From assembly GCA_034189325.1 (NCBI GenBank), contig JAXHUM010000074.1, forward strand, positions 1 through 64,000: DNA of 64,000 nucleotides, given 5' to 3'. The notes under the pieces were generated by a model, which had not been told where the DNA came from, made no database searches, and worked only from the letters and a program-made list of their open reading frames with translations. Shown here piece by piece: positions 25,918 to 37,500 of this stretch (position 1 is its first letter; each line of letters begins with the position of its first letter). The DNA is from JAXHUM01 sp034189325. Lineage in GTDB: Bacteria; Desulfobacterota; DSM-4660; Desulfatiglandales; Desulfatiglandaceae. Made by a program: the position numbers and the translations under genes.

Positions 25918-28900
25918 ATGCCCACCCAAAAGAGTATTCAAGGCTACCTTATCATCGAAAAGCTTGGTGAGGGCCTGTTCTCTGAGGTCTTCAAGGTTCA
26001 CCCCAACGATGAACCGGAAAATTTCCTTGTTTTCAAAATAATAAAAAGGAACACTGGTTACGAGGGACAGGCAGACTTCATCCGGAAACAGGTTGATCGC
26101 CTGAAGCATATTGATATTCCAGGGGTGATCCCCTATTCTGATTTTTTATCCGACGAAGGAAGGCCCTTGCTTATCCGGAAGTGGTTTGAGGGAAGGACCC
26201 TGACCGAGTGGATAAAAACAAGCCATGGAAGCGGCATAGGGGATTTCTTGAGAATCGCCCGTTTTCTTGCCTGCACCCTTCGCGATCTTCACAATGACGG
26301 GTTATTCCATGGAGGTATCAAACCGAACAACATATTGATCAATCCGGAAACCCTGGAATTGGCACTCATTGACCTGGCCCGCGTCTTTGAAATGAATAGG
26401 ATGGGCCGTTTCATCTACGATAAAGAGTTCAGGACAAGTACCCTCGCCTATATCTCCCCTGAGCAGACAGGCCGTATCCGCCGTGAAGTCAGCTTTGGAA
26501 CCGATTTTTATTCCGTGGGAACAGTGTTCTACGAACTACTCCATGGAAACCCTCCCTTTAAAACAGACGATCCCCTGGAAGTGATTCACTCTCACCTTGC
26601 CCAGGAGCCCTCTTTCCCCAACATGTCCGGGGAAAGCATCGAAGGCATCCAAGACATCGTTTCACGGCTCATGGCAAAGGAGCCTGCAAAACGGTACCAG
26701 AGCTGGGAAGGACTGCTCCATGACCTGGAACATTGCGAAAACGAATATGAACAGACCAAGAAGATCGCTCCATTCACCCTCGGGATGATGGACCATTCCC
26801 ATAGGATATACAATTCCTATGCAATGGTAGGAAGGGAAAGAGAGAAAGAACGACTACTTTATAGACATGCCCAGTCCCTGGCAGGCTCTTTTTATGTGGC
26901 AGTTGTTTCAGGGTCTCCCGGTATCGGCAAGACGCGCCTAATTGAAGATCTTCAAATCCCGATCATTTCGCGAGGAGGCTATTTTGCAGCTGGAAAAGCC
27001 GATCCCTACCAACAGAAGATCCCCTACAGTTCCATGACACAGGTATTTGAGAGTCTGATCCGTATAATTCTCACCGAGAATGAAACTCAATTGGCTGACT
27101 GGCAAAACACTATAAACCGAGCCATAGAGCCGAACGGCATACTGATCACTGAAATGGTTCCCATGCTCGAGATCCTTATAGGAAAACAACCTGAAATCCC
27201 ACCAATGCCGCTGGTTGAATCGAGAAATCGATTCAACAACACCCTTGAAAAATTCATCTCCTGCCTTGCAGGACCTGACCACCCGGTGACCCTGTTTCTC
27301 GACGATCTTCAGTGGTGCGACAACGCCACATTAGAGGTCGTTGAAAAACTGTTTTCCAATTCGGATAAATACCCCTATCTCTTCCTTGTCGGGGCCTTCC
27401 GAAGTGATGAGGGGGACGAAGCCCACCCCCTGGAATCTTTTTTGGCAAGAATAAGAAAAGCAGGGCATCTCCCTTTAGAGCTTCAGATTGAAAAGTTGAA
27501 TCAAAAAGAATGTGACCAAATGACGGCCCATATCCTTAACTCTTCTCTTGAAAAGACCGGGGAATTGTCCGGAATTATCAGTCGCATTGCGGATGGAAAT
27601 CCTCTCTATTTAAAGGAATGCCTTAAGTGGATGCATCAGGCCGATCTTATCAGCATGGATAGAAAAAAGGGCTGGGTATGGGATATTGAAAAGATAAAGG
27701 CAACCAAGATACCTGATACAATCGTGTCCATGCTTTCCGGCAAGCTGGTAAAGCTGCCGAAGAAAACTCAAGAACTTCTGTGGATGGCCGCCTGTTTTGG
27801 TGCAAACTTCACTGTTGAAGACATTAGGATGATACGAGGCATAAACTCTGAGACCCTTCGCGAAGACCTTGAACCCGCTTTTCACAGTCAACTGCTTGTC
27901 AGGACCGAAGATCATATCAGGTTTTTTCATGACCGTGTCAAGGAGTCTATTTTAGCCGGCCTCGATCAAGAGGATAGACGGAAGATCCATTCTGGAATAG
28001 CCGAGGCCCTTTTACAGACCGTTCCTTCGGTCCTTGATCTGAAAGACGCGGACAACATCATTGAATTGACGCGCCACTTGAACATGGGAAGGGGGACGAA
28101 GATTGATATTCAGAGGCGTTATCGTGACGCAACCGTCAACCTTTACGCCGCGCAAAAGTCGGTTGCATTACTTGCGATAGATGCTGCCAATGAGTTCTAC
28201 AATGAGGGCAACAATCTCCTAGGCGAAGATTGCTGGGAGAATGAGTATGATCTTACCTTTTCCATCAAGAAAAACCTTGTACTCAACGATTTTGCGCAGG
28301 GAAAAAGGGAAAAAGCCGAAGAACTGCTCAATGAAGTCCTCTCAAACGTCGCAAACGATATCGATAAGGCCGATATTCTCGTTGAGCAGTCGATCCTCTA
28401 TGGTTCTCTGGGACAATTCGAGGAATCACTCAAGGCTGGACTCCAAGTCTTTGACATCTTCGACATCAAGGTATCGCAGGATGCGGGAGAACATGGCCTG
28501 GAGGAACCTGCCTTAATGGAAAAAATGAAAAGAGTGGTACTTCATGAAACCTCACGATCCGAAATAGTCGAAAATGAGGCGATTATCATTATCCGATGCT
28601 GCATTCAGATGATTGTGTCCTTCTACGCGCTCGGCCGCATTGATGATTGCTTCCGCACCGGTTTGGTGGCAGTTTCCATGTTTTACAACAGCGAATCACG
28701 GTCTGTCAGGGCATTGTTAAACTATCCTCTGATGGTGGCCGCCGGTGTCTCAAGGATGAGGGATGAGCATACACTTGCTGAAAAACTGGAACAGGAATCC
28801 CTTGACCTGTCCGCAGCCAATCCCAACACCTTCTCTACAGGCAGGAGTTATGTCGGCGGGGCCTGGATGAATCTAAACTGGTCAAAATCAGTTGAAGATA

Positions 28901-31464
28901 TCGAAAAGATAATTGTTGACGGGACCAGGTCTGCCATGAATTGCGGAGACCTCTTTTACCATGGACTGGCTTCCGTTGTCTTGACATGGGCATATTTTAT
29001 CCAGGGTAATGATTTTCAGCTCATGGAAGAACAGACGGAATACGGGCTCGGATTCAGCGAAAAATATGGACTGCCTGCAGTAAACAGTATCCTCAAAGGA
29101 TTTCTCTTCGGTGGTATAGTGCCCCTGAAATTCGGTCGTGAAGAAAGGGGGATTTCACGACAGATCAAGGCATGGGAGGAGTCGAATGATTCTCTGGCAT
29201 TGACAAACTATTATACTCACAAGGCCTGTTCCATGTACTTCCTCAATGACGAGCATGCCTTTTATGAAGCGATTACAAAAGGGTGGGGATATATCAAAAA
29301 CCTTCCCGGCACCTTCCCGGAATGGTTGTGGCATACTGTCTTTGTGCTGAACTCTCTGAAACGATATGGAATCGAAGAGGATCCTCTGAAGAGAGATGAA
29401 ATCTCCGCCTCTATAGAACCTGCGCTCGAAAAAGTGAAATACTGTGCCGCGTTCGGCCCTGCTCTAAAACCCTACGTCTCGTTTGTGGAAGCTGAAAAAA
29501 CCAGGGTGTTTGGAGGTTTTGAGGCAGCTAAAAGCCTTTATCTCGAGGCGATCGATAAAGCGGCGGAACAGAAATACACGCTTCTTGAGGGACATATACA
29601 CGAATGTCTTGGTGAATTGCTTTGGGAACAAGGCATCGACCAGGCAGGTTTCCACCTAAAAGAGGCGCTCAATCTATTTGAACAATGCCATGCAACGGCA
29701 AAGGAGAAAAAGATCCTTGAGAAGTACGCAGAGTGTGTGGCGTCCCCCGACAAGAGGGAACCGGCAGGGGCCGAACCTGTCAAGAAACTTGACACACTCT
29801 ACATGATGAAGGCTGCAGGTGCTATTTCCGGGGAACTGGAGCTTGATGAGCTCTTGAAGACGATCGTCAAATCCGTGATGGAAGGGCTGGGCGCACAGCA
29901 GGGTTATATCATCATGGAAGATGATCTCACTCTCGTGGTCAGGGCTCGGGGCGCGAAGGATGGAACTCTTGAGGTCTTTGTTGAAAACGAACCCTTAGAG
30001 AGTGCAAAAGGCATAGGTCGGGCCATTATTCACTACGTTCAAAGGACACAAGAGAGTGTCATACTTGACAATGCCATGAAGCAGGGGCCTTTTGTCGGTG
30101 ATTGGGAAGTGCAACGATTGAAGCTCCGATCCGTTCTCTGTCTTCCCATCTTGAGAGGCCAAAGGCTCATCGGGATCATCTATCTGCAAAACAACCTCAT
30201 AGGATCGATGTTCTCGGAAGAAAATGTGGAGCTTGTGAAGTTGCTGGCCTCGCAGGCGGCGATCTCACTCGAAAACGCCGGGCTTGTTGAAGAGATGAAG
30301 AGTGCGGAGAAGCACCTCCGTGAAAGCGAGGAACGATATCGCAGAATTATCAATACAGCAATGGATGGCATTGCCATATTGGATGGTAAAGGTATCCTGC
30401 TGGAGGTTAATCCAGCGTATTGCGAGATGCTCGGTTATTCCTATTATGAATCGATCGATATGCCGGTCGAGAATGTGATACATCCGGACCATCGTCATCA
30501 CATACTGGATGAATTCGCCGCCCAGATCACTGAGAAAGGAAATGTTCTTTTGGAAACCGTGGGTATGCGAAAGGATGGTTCACTGGTTTCGGCTGAGATT
30601 CATGGAGTTGGCATGAGTTACGGAGACGAGGATGTATTCTTGGCAATAGTCCGCGATATTACCGAGAGGAAGCGTATTGAAGAGGAATTGGTAAGACATC
30701 AGGGCCAACTCGAGTACTTGATCAGAGAAAAGACAGCCCAGCTTGAAGCCGCGCAGAAAGAATTGCTGAAAAAGGAACGTCTGGCGATCCTCGGCAAGCT
30801 GACGGCCACGGTGAGTCACGAGATACGTAATCCGTTGGGGACCATCCGGACCTCGCTGTTTAGCGTTACTCAACGGATTCGGGGTAAAAAACTTGGTTTG
30901 GAGAAGGCCCTGGCTCGGGCAGAAAGAAGTATCGTCAGGTGCGACAGGATCATCGAAGAACTCTTGGATTTTACCAGGACCAGAGATCTGTCCCCAGAGC
31001 CCATTATGATTGACGAATGGCTGACCGAGGCCCTTAAGGATATTCAGATTCCCAAAGGAATCACGTTCGCTTGGAAACCGGGAGCCGGTATGAAAATTGC
31101 GCTGGACAAGGAACACTTCAGACGTTGCCTGGTTAATGTCTTGGACAATGCCATCAAGGCGATCGAAGAGAAAAGAGAGGATATAGAGGCCCAAGGACAT
31201 GAGCTTGGGGAGGACCAGTTGATTGTCCAAAGCCGTGTTTCAAATGAAAGATTGGAAATTCTGGTAACCGATACTGGTAAAGGCATCTCGTTGGAAAACA
31301 CGAAAAAGATATTTGAGCCCTTGTTCACTACACGGGGATTCGGCATTGGTCTGGGTCTTTCTATTGTCAAACAGATCATGGTACAACACGGCGGGGGCGT
31401 TGAAATAGAAAGCAATCCGGGCAATGGCACACAGGTCACCTTGTGGCTCCCGTTGGAGGTGTAA
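25918..31464 (+). CDS. Giant fused Ser/Thr (pseudo)kinase - AAA ATPase - GAF - PAS - histidine kinase (1)
   Basis: 1848 aa, ATG after AGGAGAA. The kinase-like domain (1-270) keeps LGEGLFSEVFK, a Lys in FKIIK and YISPEQTGRIRREV, but the catalytic loop is FHGGIKPNNILI, with Gly133 where HRD has Asp, and DFG is DLA (Asp152). Next come a STAND-type ATPase (about 320-560: GSPGIGKT, LFLDDLQW), about 700 residues of helical repeats, GAF (1290-1450), PAS (1470-1590), and HisKA-HATPase with TVSHEIRNPLGTIR (His1634), LVNVLDNAIKAIEEK and FGIGLGLSIVKQIM. No membrane segment, so cytoplasmic. It probably phosphorylates a receiver downstream. The protein kinase activity is doubtful. A paralogue follows. Confidence 0.88.
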   Translation: MPTQKSIQGYLIIEKLGEGLFSEVFKVHPNDEPENFLVFKIIKRNTGYEGQADFIRKQVDRLKHIDIPGVIPYSDFLSDEGRPLLIRKWFEGRTLTEWIKTSHGSGIGDFLRIARFLACTLRDLHNDGLFHGGIKPNNILINPETLELALIDLARVFEMNRMGRFIYDKEFRTSTLAYISPEQTGRIRREVSFGTDFYSVGTVFYELLHGNPPFKTDDPLEVIHSHLAQEPSFPNMSGESIEGIQDIVSRLMAKEPAKRYQSWEGLLHDLEHCENEYEQTKKIAPFTLGMMDHSHRIYNSYAMVGREREKERLLYRHAQSLAGSFYVAVVSGSPGIGKTRLIEDLQIPIISRGGYFAAGKADPYQQKIPYSSMTQVFESLIRIILTENETQLADWQNTINRAIEPNGILITEMVPMLEILIGKQPEIPPMPLVESRNRFNNTLEKFISCLAGPDHPVTLFLDDLQWCDNATLEVVEKLFSNSDKYPYLFLVGAFRSDEGDEAHPLESFLARIRKAGHLPLELQIEKLNQKECDQMTAHILNSSLEKTGELSGIISRIADGNPLYLKECLKWMHQADLISMDRKKGWVWDIEKIKATKIPDTIVSMLSGKLVKLPKKTQELLWMAACFGANFTVEDIRMIRGINSETLREDLEPAFHSQLLVRTEDHIRFFHDRVKESILAGLDQEDRRKIHSGIAEALLQTVPSVLDLKDADNIIELTRHLNMGRGTKIDIQRRYRDATVNLYAAQKSVALLAIDAANEFYNEGNNLLGEDCWENEYDLTFSIKKNLVLNDFAQGKREKAEELLNEVLSNVANDIDKADILVEQSILYGSLGQFEESLKAGLQVFDIFDIKVSQDAGEHGLEEPALMEKMKRVVLHETSRSEIVENEAIIIIRCCIQMIVSFYALGRIDDCFRTGLVAVSMFYNSESRSVRALLNYPLMVAAGVSRMRDEHTLAEKLEQESLDLSAANPNTFSTGRSYVGGAWMNLNWSKSVEDIEKIIVDGTRSAMNCGDLFYHGLASVVLTWAYFIQGNDFQLMEEQTEYGLGFSEKYGLPAVNSILKGFLFGGIVPLKFGREERGISRQIKAWEESNDSLALTNYYTHKACSMYFLNDEHAFYEAITKGWGYIKNLPGTFPEWLWHTVFVLNSLKRYGIEEDPLKRDEISASIEPALEKVKYCAAFGPALKPYVSFVEAEKTRVFGGFEAAKSLYLEAIDKAAEQKYTLLEGHIHECLGELLWEQGIDQAGFHLKEALNLFEQCHATAKEKKILEKYAECVASPDKREPAGAEPVKKLDTLYMMKAAGAISGELELDELLKTIVKSVMEGLGAQQGYIIMEDDLTLVVRARGAKDGTLEVFVENEPLESAKGIGRAIIHYVQRTQESVILDNAMKQGPFVGDWEVQRLKLRSVLCLPILRGQRLIGIIYLQNNLIGSMFSEENVELVKLLASQAAISLENAGLVEEMKSAEKHLRESEERYRRIINTAMDGIAILDGKGILLEVNPAYCEMLGYSYYESIDMPVENVIHPDHRHHILDEFAAQITEKGNVLLETVGMRKDGSLVSAEIHGVGMSYGDEDVFLAIVRDITERKRIEEELVRHQGQLEYLIREKTAQLEAAQKELLKKERLAILGKLTATVSHEIRNPLGTIRTSLFSVTQRIRGKKLGLEKALARAERSIVRCDRIIEELLDFTRTRDLSPEPIMIDEWLTEALKDIQIPKGITFAWKPGAGMKIALDKEHFRRCLVNVLDNAIKAIEEKREDIEAQGHELGEDQLIVQSRVSNERLEILVTDTGKGISLENTKKIFEPLFTTRGFGIGLGLSIVKQIMVQHGGGVEIESNPGNGTQVTLWLPLEV

Positions 31465-31575
31465 ATGCTCCCCTCCGGGTTCGAAAATTTCACAATGTCA
31501 CCCGATCTCTTTTTTCGGTCTCGAGATCGGTCTAAGACGACCTGAGCCTGCATTGATCCATGGGGGAGGTTGATT

Positions 31576-34500
31576 ATGGTTGAGCTGCCGGGATACTCAA
31601 TTGAGGAGAAGATATCGTGGAAGCACGGCGTTTTATACAGGGGAAAAAGGGATAAAGACGAAAAAGCTGTTCTGATCATGGTATGCGGATCGCCCCAGGC
31701 TACGGACGCGCAGAGTGCCCTCTTTAAGCACAGATTTTCCATGATAATGAACCTCAAGTCCGAAGGCCTTATCTCGATATGCGGTATGGAAGAATTCGGT
31801 GGTGGATTCGCCGTCATTTTCCATGATTTTACCGGCACGCCTCTGAAGGATTATTTCTTTGATCGTCGCTGTGACATAATGGAGTTTGTTGAGATAGCCC
31901 TTCAACTTGCCAAAGCCCTTGGAGAAATCCATCGCGGCCATATCATCCACGGAGGAATAAAGCCCGGCAATATTTTCATAGATCCGAAGACTCGAAAGGT
32001 GAAGATCATTGAACAGGGCCTTTCATCTCTTTTCAAAAGGGAAAATGAACAGGTATATGAACCTGAAGCCCTGAATGATACGCTTCCCTATATGTCACCC
32101 GAGCAGACAGGTCGCATGAATCGTATTATCGATTACAGTACGGACTTCTACTCATTGGGTATCGTTTTATACGAATTAATCACCGGGAGCCTTCCTTTTT
32201 CTTCTGATAATCCTCTCGAACTGTTTCATAGCCACATCGCCAGGACCCCCAGGGCTCCCATCCGACAGCGAACCGATATCCCTGTGCCGATATCTGAGAT
32301 AATATTGAAGCTCCTGTCGAAAAACTCTGAAGATAGGTATCATTGCAGTGATGGCCTTGTATTTGATTTGGAGAAGTGCCGTAGGCAACTGGAGATCAAT
32401 GGACGGGTTGAACCTTTTGAAATCGGAGAAACGGATATCAGCGGAGAGCTGGATATACCTCAAAAGATATACGGAAGGAGAAACGAGATCGATGAATTGG
32501 TGGCAGCCGTTGATCGCGTGGGTAGAGGAGTATCCGAATTGGTGCTGGTGACAGGATATGCCGGAATTGGAAAAAGCACTCTTGTCAATGAAATGTCTAA
32601 AACAATTGTTACGCGGGGAGGTTATTTCCTGACGGGTAAGTATGAACAGATGAGGATGAACGTGCCTTACAGCGCTCTTGTCGAGGCCTTTGAGGGTTTG
32701 ATTAATCAATTGCTTACAGAAAGTGAGGATCGGATCGCTCAATGGAAAGACAGGTTGGTAAAAGCGCTGGGAAATAGCGGCAAAATCATAGCAGATGTCA
32801 TTCCCACTCTTGAACTGCTGATCGGCGAGCAGCCTGAGATCCCTCTGCTCAGGTCGCATGAGGCGCAAACGAAGTTTAAACTCATTTTTCAGGATTTTGT
32901 AAGGGTGTTTTCAGAATCGGCTGTTCCAATGGTGATCTTTCTTGATGATCTCCAGTGGGCGGGATCACCCGCCTTGGATTTTATCCGCTTCCTGATGAGC
33001 GATCCATCATTGCAACATATCCTTCTCGTTGCTGCCTGCCGGGGCAGTGAAGTCGGTCCCTCTGGCCGATTAGGACGGTGGTTGGAAAGTATGAATGAAG
33101 CAGGGCTTCACTATAATCAATTATACCTGGAACCCCTTGACTTTCAAAGCGTTCAACAGTTGGTTCATGATACGTTGAAGTCTCAGTCTGTTGGTGCCGA
33201 TTCCCTCTCTAAGGTGATACACGAAAAGACAGAGGGCAATCCTTTTTTTGTGAGACAATTTCTGACGATGCTTTATGATCAGAAGATGTTGAAAGTTTCC
33301 CCTGAGACTGGATGGCAATGGGATATCGACGACATCAAAAAGATGGAGGCTGCGGATAACGTTGTCGATCTTACGATAAAGAAGATGCGAGACCTTCCGG
33401 AAGCGTCTCTGAACGTATTAAAGGCATCATCATGCTTTGAAAGAGGGTTCCATCTGGAGGAATTAGCGCAATTATATGCAAAGTCAATCGATGAAACCTA
33501 TGCTGATCTTTTTGTTTGTATCGAGCAGGGCCTTATTTTCTTGATCGAAGACACCTACATGTTTTCCCACGATCGAATTCATGAGACGGCCTACTCCCTT
33601 CTGTCGGAGGATGAAAAAAGATCTCTTCATTATCGGATAGGAAAAATACTGCTGAAGCATTTGGATAAGGACACGGAAGTATCCGATAAAGTTTTAAATG
33701 TCGTGAATCAATTAGACCTTGGAATGGACCTTATTATTGATGAGAAAGAGAGGGTGAAACTCGCAGAATTGAATCTTCGAGCGGGCAGGAAAGTCAAGTC
33801 CTCCGGTGCCTATGAAGCGGCAAATCGTTTCTTCGAAATCGGGATTGAAGTCCTTCCTAAAGACGCGTGGGAAAAAGAGTATGAACCGACGTTGGCGTTA
33901 TATACAGAGATGGGTGAAACAAGCTATCTCACAGGAGATAATGAGCAAGCCGATGCTATATTTGATGTTGTCATCCAAAATGCAAGAAGTCTATTGGATA
34001 AAGTAAGAGTATATGAAACAAAGATAACCAGCTACACCGTCGGCAACAGGAGGGAGGAGGCTTTGATGTTGGGGATGGAGGCCCTTTCCTTGTTGGATTT
34101 CCCAATGCCGGAGAAGGTAAATCCTCAAGTCATTATGGAGGAGATAGAACTTGTGAAACAGCATATGGGGAATAGGCATGTTAAAGATCTCATCCATCTC
34201 CCGGAACTGAATGATCCTTATAAGCTGGCGGTCGCTCGAATCTTTATTTCCTGTTCTGTTTCTGCTTACACGTCAGCCCCTGAATTTCTACCTCTCATTG
34301 CGATGAAGCTGGTGAACTTGTCCTTAGAGTCCGGTAACTCGAGATATTCTCCCTATGCCTACGTGATATATGGTCTCATATTATGTGGTAAATTAGGAGA
34401 GGTAGATCTGGGTTATAGATTCGGAAGGCTCGCCTTGGATCTGACGGCGAAACTCAATGCTACGGAATTGGAGGCAAAAGTTTATTATGTTTTCGGAGAT

Positions 34501-37500
34501 ATGATAAACCACTGGAAAAACCATTATAGGGAGGACCTAACCTATCTGCTTGAATCATACCGGAGCGGTTCGGAAAATGGTGATCTTGCTTTCGCGTCCT
34601 ACGCCTTGAATCACTATGTCATGACCTCTTTTCTCATGGGCGAACCTCTCAATGAAGTGAAAGAGAAACTGGAGCGGTATGGTAAGGTCATCGAGAAGTA
34701 TCAGCAATTGAGCGTTATTCAAGAGTATAGACTCTTGTACCAGATGGTGCTCAATTTGCTAGGTGAGGGAGAGGATAAGCTCCGTATCAGAGGAGAGATG
34801 AGTGACGAAGAAACAACCGTCGCTGAATGGAAACGAACGAAAATGTTTTCCGGCATCGGTTATTATACTGTCGAAAAACAGTTTTTGCTATACCTTCATA
34901 GGGACTATAAAGGGTCAATGGAGACGGCTGAGGCAGGCGAACGGTGCGTCGATTCGATGATCGGTATGAATCTGTTTGTCGAATATCATTTCTATTATTC
35001 TCTTGCTTTACTGGCTTATTATCCAGATGCCTCTGAAGACGAAAAGGCCGATTATCTAAAAAGAGTTGTGAAGCATCAAGAGAAGATGAAGGAGTGGGCG
35101 TCACACGCGCCGGAAAATTTTGAGCACAAGTATCTCTTGGTAGAGGCTGAGATATCCCGGTTGCGGGGAGGCATCAAGTCTACAGTCAGTCTCTTTGACA
35201 GGGCCATTGAATCAGCCTGGCGAAACGGTTTTATCCAGGACGAGGCGATTGCTCATGAGCGTGCTGCTCTGTATTGTCTTTCAGAAGGCATGGAGAAGAT
35301 TGCACGGATCTATATGCGGGAAGCCTATAACGGATACCAACGCTGGGGTACCGTGACTAAGGTGGCAGACCTGGAGAATGAATACCCCTATCTGTCGGCT
35401 GAAACAGGATTTGAAAAAGCTACTGAACCTGACAACAAGCAATCACCAACATCTTCGTGGCCAGATGCGTCAACAATGCTTGATTATAGAAGTATTGTCG
35501 AATCATTGCAGTCTATTTCCAGCGAAATTGTCCTCGATGATTTACTGAAGCAGCTAATGAAGATAGTGGTTGAAATTTCAGGTGCGACCAGAGGGGTTAT
35601 TATCCTCTATAGAGAAAAGGGGCTTTCTGTTGAGGCCGAGAGAGTCGTATTGGATAGGGAAATAACAACCGTCCATTCTTTTCCGCTCGACCAAAGGGAA
35701 GACCTTTTAATACCTCTTGTCAACTATGTTAAAAGAACCAAGGAGTATGTGGCCCTTGACGATGCAAGCAATGAGGGACATTTCACATTGGATCCTTATG
35801 TCCTAAGGAATCAGTCGAAATCGATATGCTGCCTGCCGGTTGTGAGACAATCGAGACCGGTTGGGATCCTGTATCTAGAAAATAGTATTGCAACCGGGGC
35901 CTTTACACCTGAAAGGATGGAGGTCCTCCAATTATTCGCAATTCAGGCCGCCATTTCCATTGAAAACGCCCTGCTGGTCGATAGTATGGCAAAAGCAGAA
36001 AGGGCATTGCGCGATAGTGAGGAGGAATACCGTAACCTGCTCGAACGGGCCAACGACGGCATTGTCATTGTCCAGGATGAGTTGTTTAAATATGTAAACG
36101 AAAGGATGACGAAAATGTTCGGGTATGTGGCTGACGAGATTCTTGATCGGCATCTATCCCAATTAATACATCCTGATGACTATCCCGTCGTCCTTGATCG
36201 ATACAGACGGAGGATGGCAGGAGAAAAAGTCATAGCGCTCTATGAAATAAGAATTAAACACCGGGATGGCCATTACGTGCCCATAGAAGTCCATGCCGGG
36301 ACCGGTATGTATAATCGCAGACCAGCCGGCCTGATAATTTGTCGCGACATCACCGAACGCAAGCGGATTCAAGAGGAGCTGATAGCCAAGGAGCGACTCC
36401 TCAATTTTGCCATTGAACAGCTCCCCATACCCGTATGTGTGGCCAATGCACCGGATGGCGATATCTCAATCCTTAACCAGGCGGCGATTGATTTAATGGT
36501 CCGGCCGCAGAAACATGTCGGAGATCTCCCCGTTGGAAGAATCCGCGATTATTGGCCATGTTATCGGCCTGACGGTACACCTTACAGCGTATACGAATTA
36601 CCTCTGGTACGTGCCGTTCGGGAAGGACGAGCAACTCGTAATGAGGAAGTTGTTATTCGTCATAGTAACGGCGATCACTGGGTTTCAGGGAACGCCGCCC
36701 CTTTGAAAGATGAACATGGGAATATCGTCGCGGCTATTGTTGCCTTTCCTGAAATCACGGAACTGAAAATCGCCCAAAAGGAACTCTCCAGATACCGCGA
36801 TCAACTGGAGAAGTTGGTTGAAGAACGGACCGCTGAGCTTAAAGCGACTCAGAAAGAGCTGATGATCAAGGAGCGTCTCGCAACTCTTGGCAAGCTTACG
36901 GCCACTGTAAGCCATGAGTTGAGGAACCCCCTTGGGACCATCCGTTCTTCAATCTTTTTGGTCGACCAACTCACCCAGGGTAAAAAACTCGGAATAAGAA
37001 AGGCCCTGGATCGGGCTGACAGAAGCCTGGTGAGATGTGATGGGATAATCGATGAGTTGATGGACTACTCCAGGGTCAGGGAGCTCCATCTGAAACCGAC
37101 GAAGATCGATCAATGGCTTGACGTAGCGCTCAATGAGCAAGTGATTCCCAAAGGGGTGACGTTGACGTGGAAACCGGGCGCAGGCATTGAAATTCCTCTG
37201 GACAGGGAACACTTCCGACGGTGCATCGTCAATGTAATGGATAATGCTTTTAAGGCGATCGAAGAGAAGAGGGGGGACCTCAAAGCCGAAGACCGTGAAT
37301 TAGTGGAAGATCAAGTGGTTGTCGAGAGCCGTGCCACAAGGGATAGATTGGAGATTCGGATAACCGATACCGGAACAGGGATCCCTCCTGATCATCTGGG
37401 GAAGATCTTTGAACCCCTTTTCAGCACAAGGGGGTTCGGCGTTGGGTTAGGGCTTTCCATTGTCAGACAGATCATGGAGCAACATGGGGGAGGAATTGAG

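Noticed and set aside
31044..31838. Minus-strand 264-aa frame across the junction of the two giant kinases
   Set aside because: Spans the end of one real gene and the start of another on the opposite strand; Ser-rich, no motifs.
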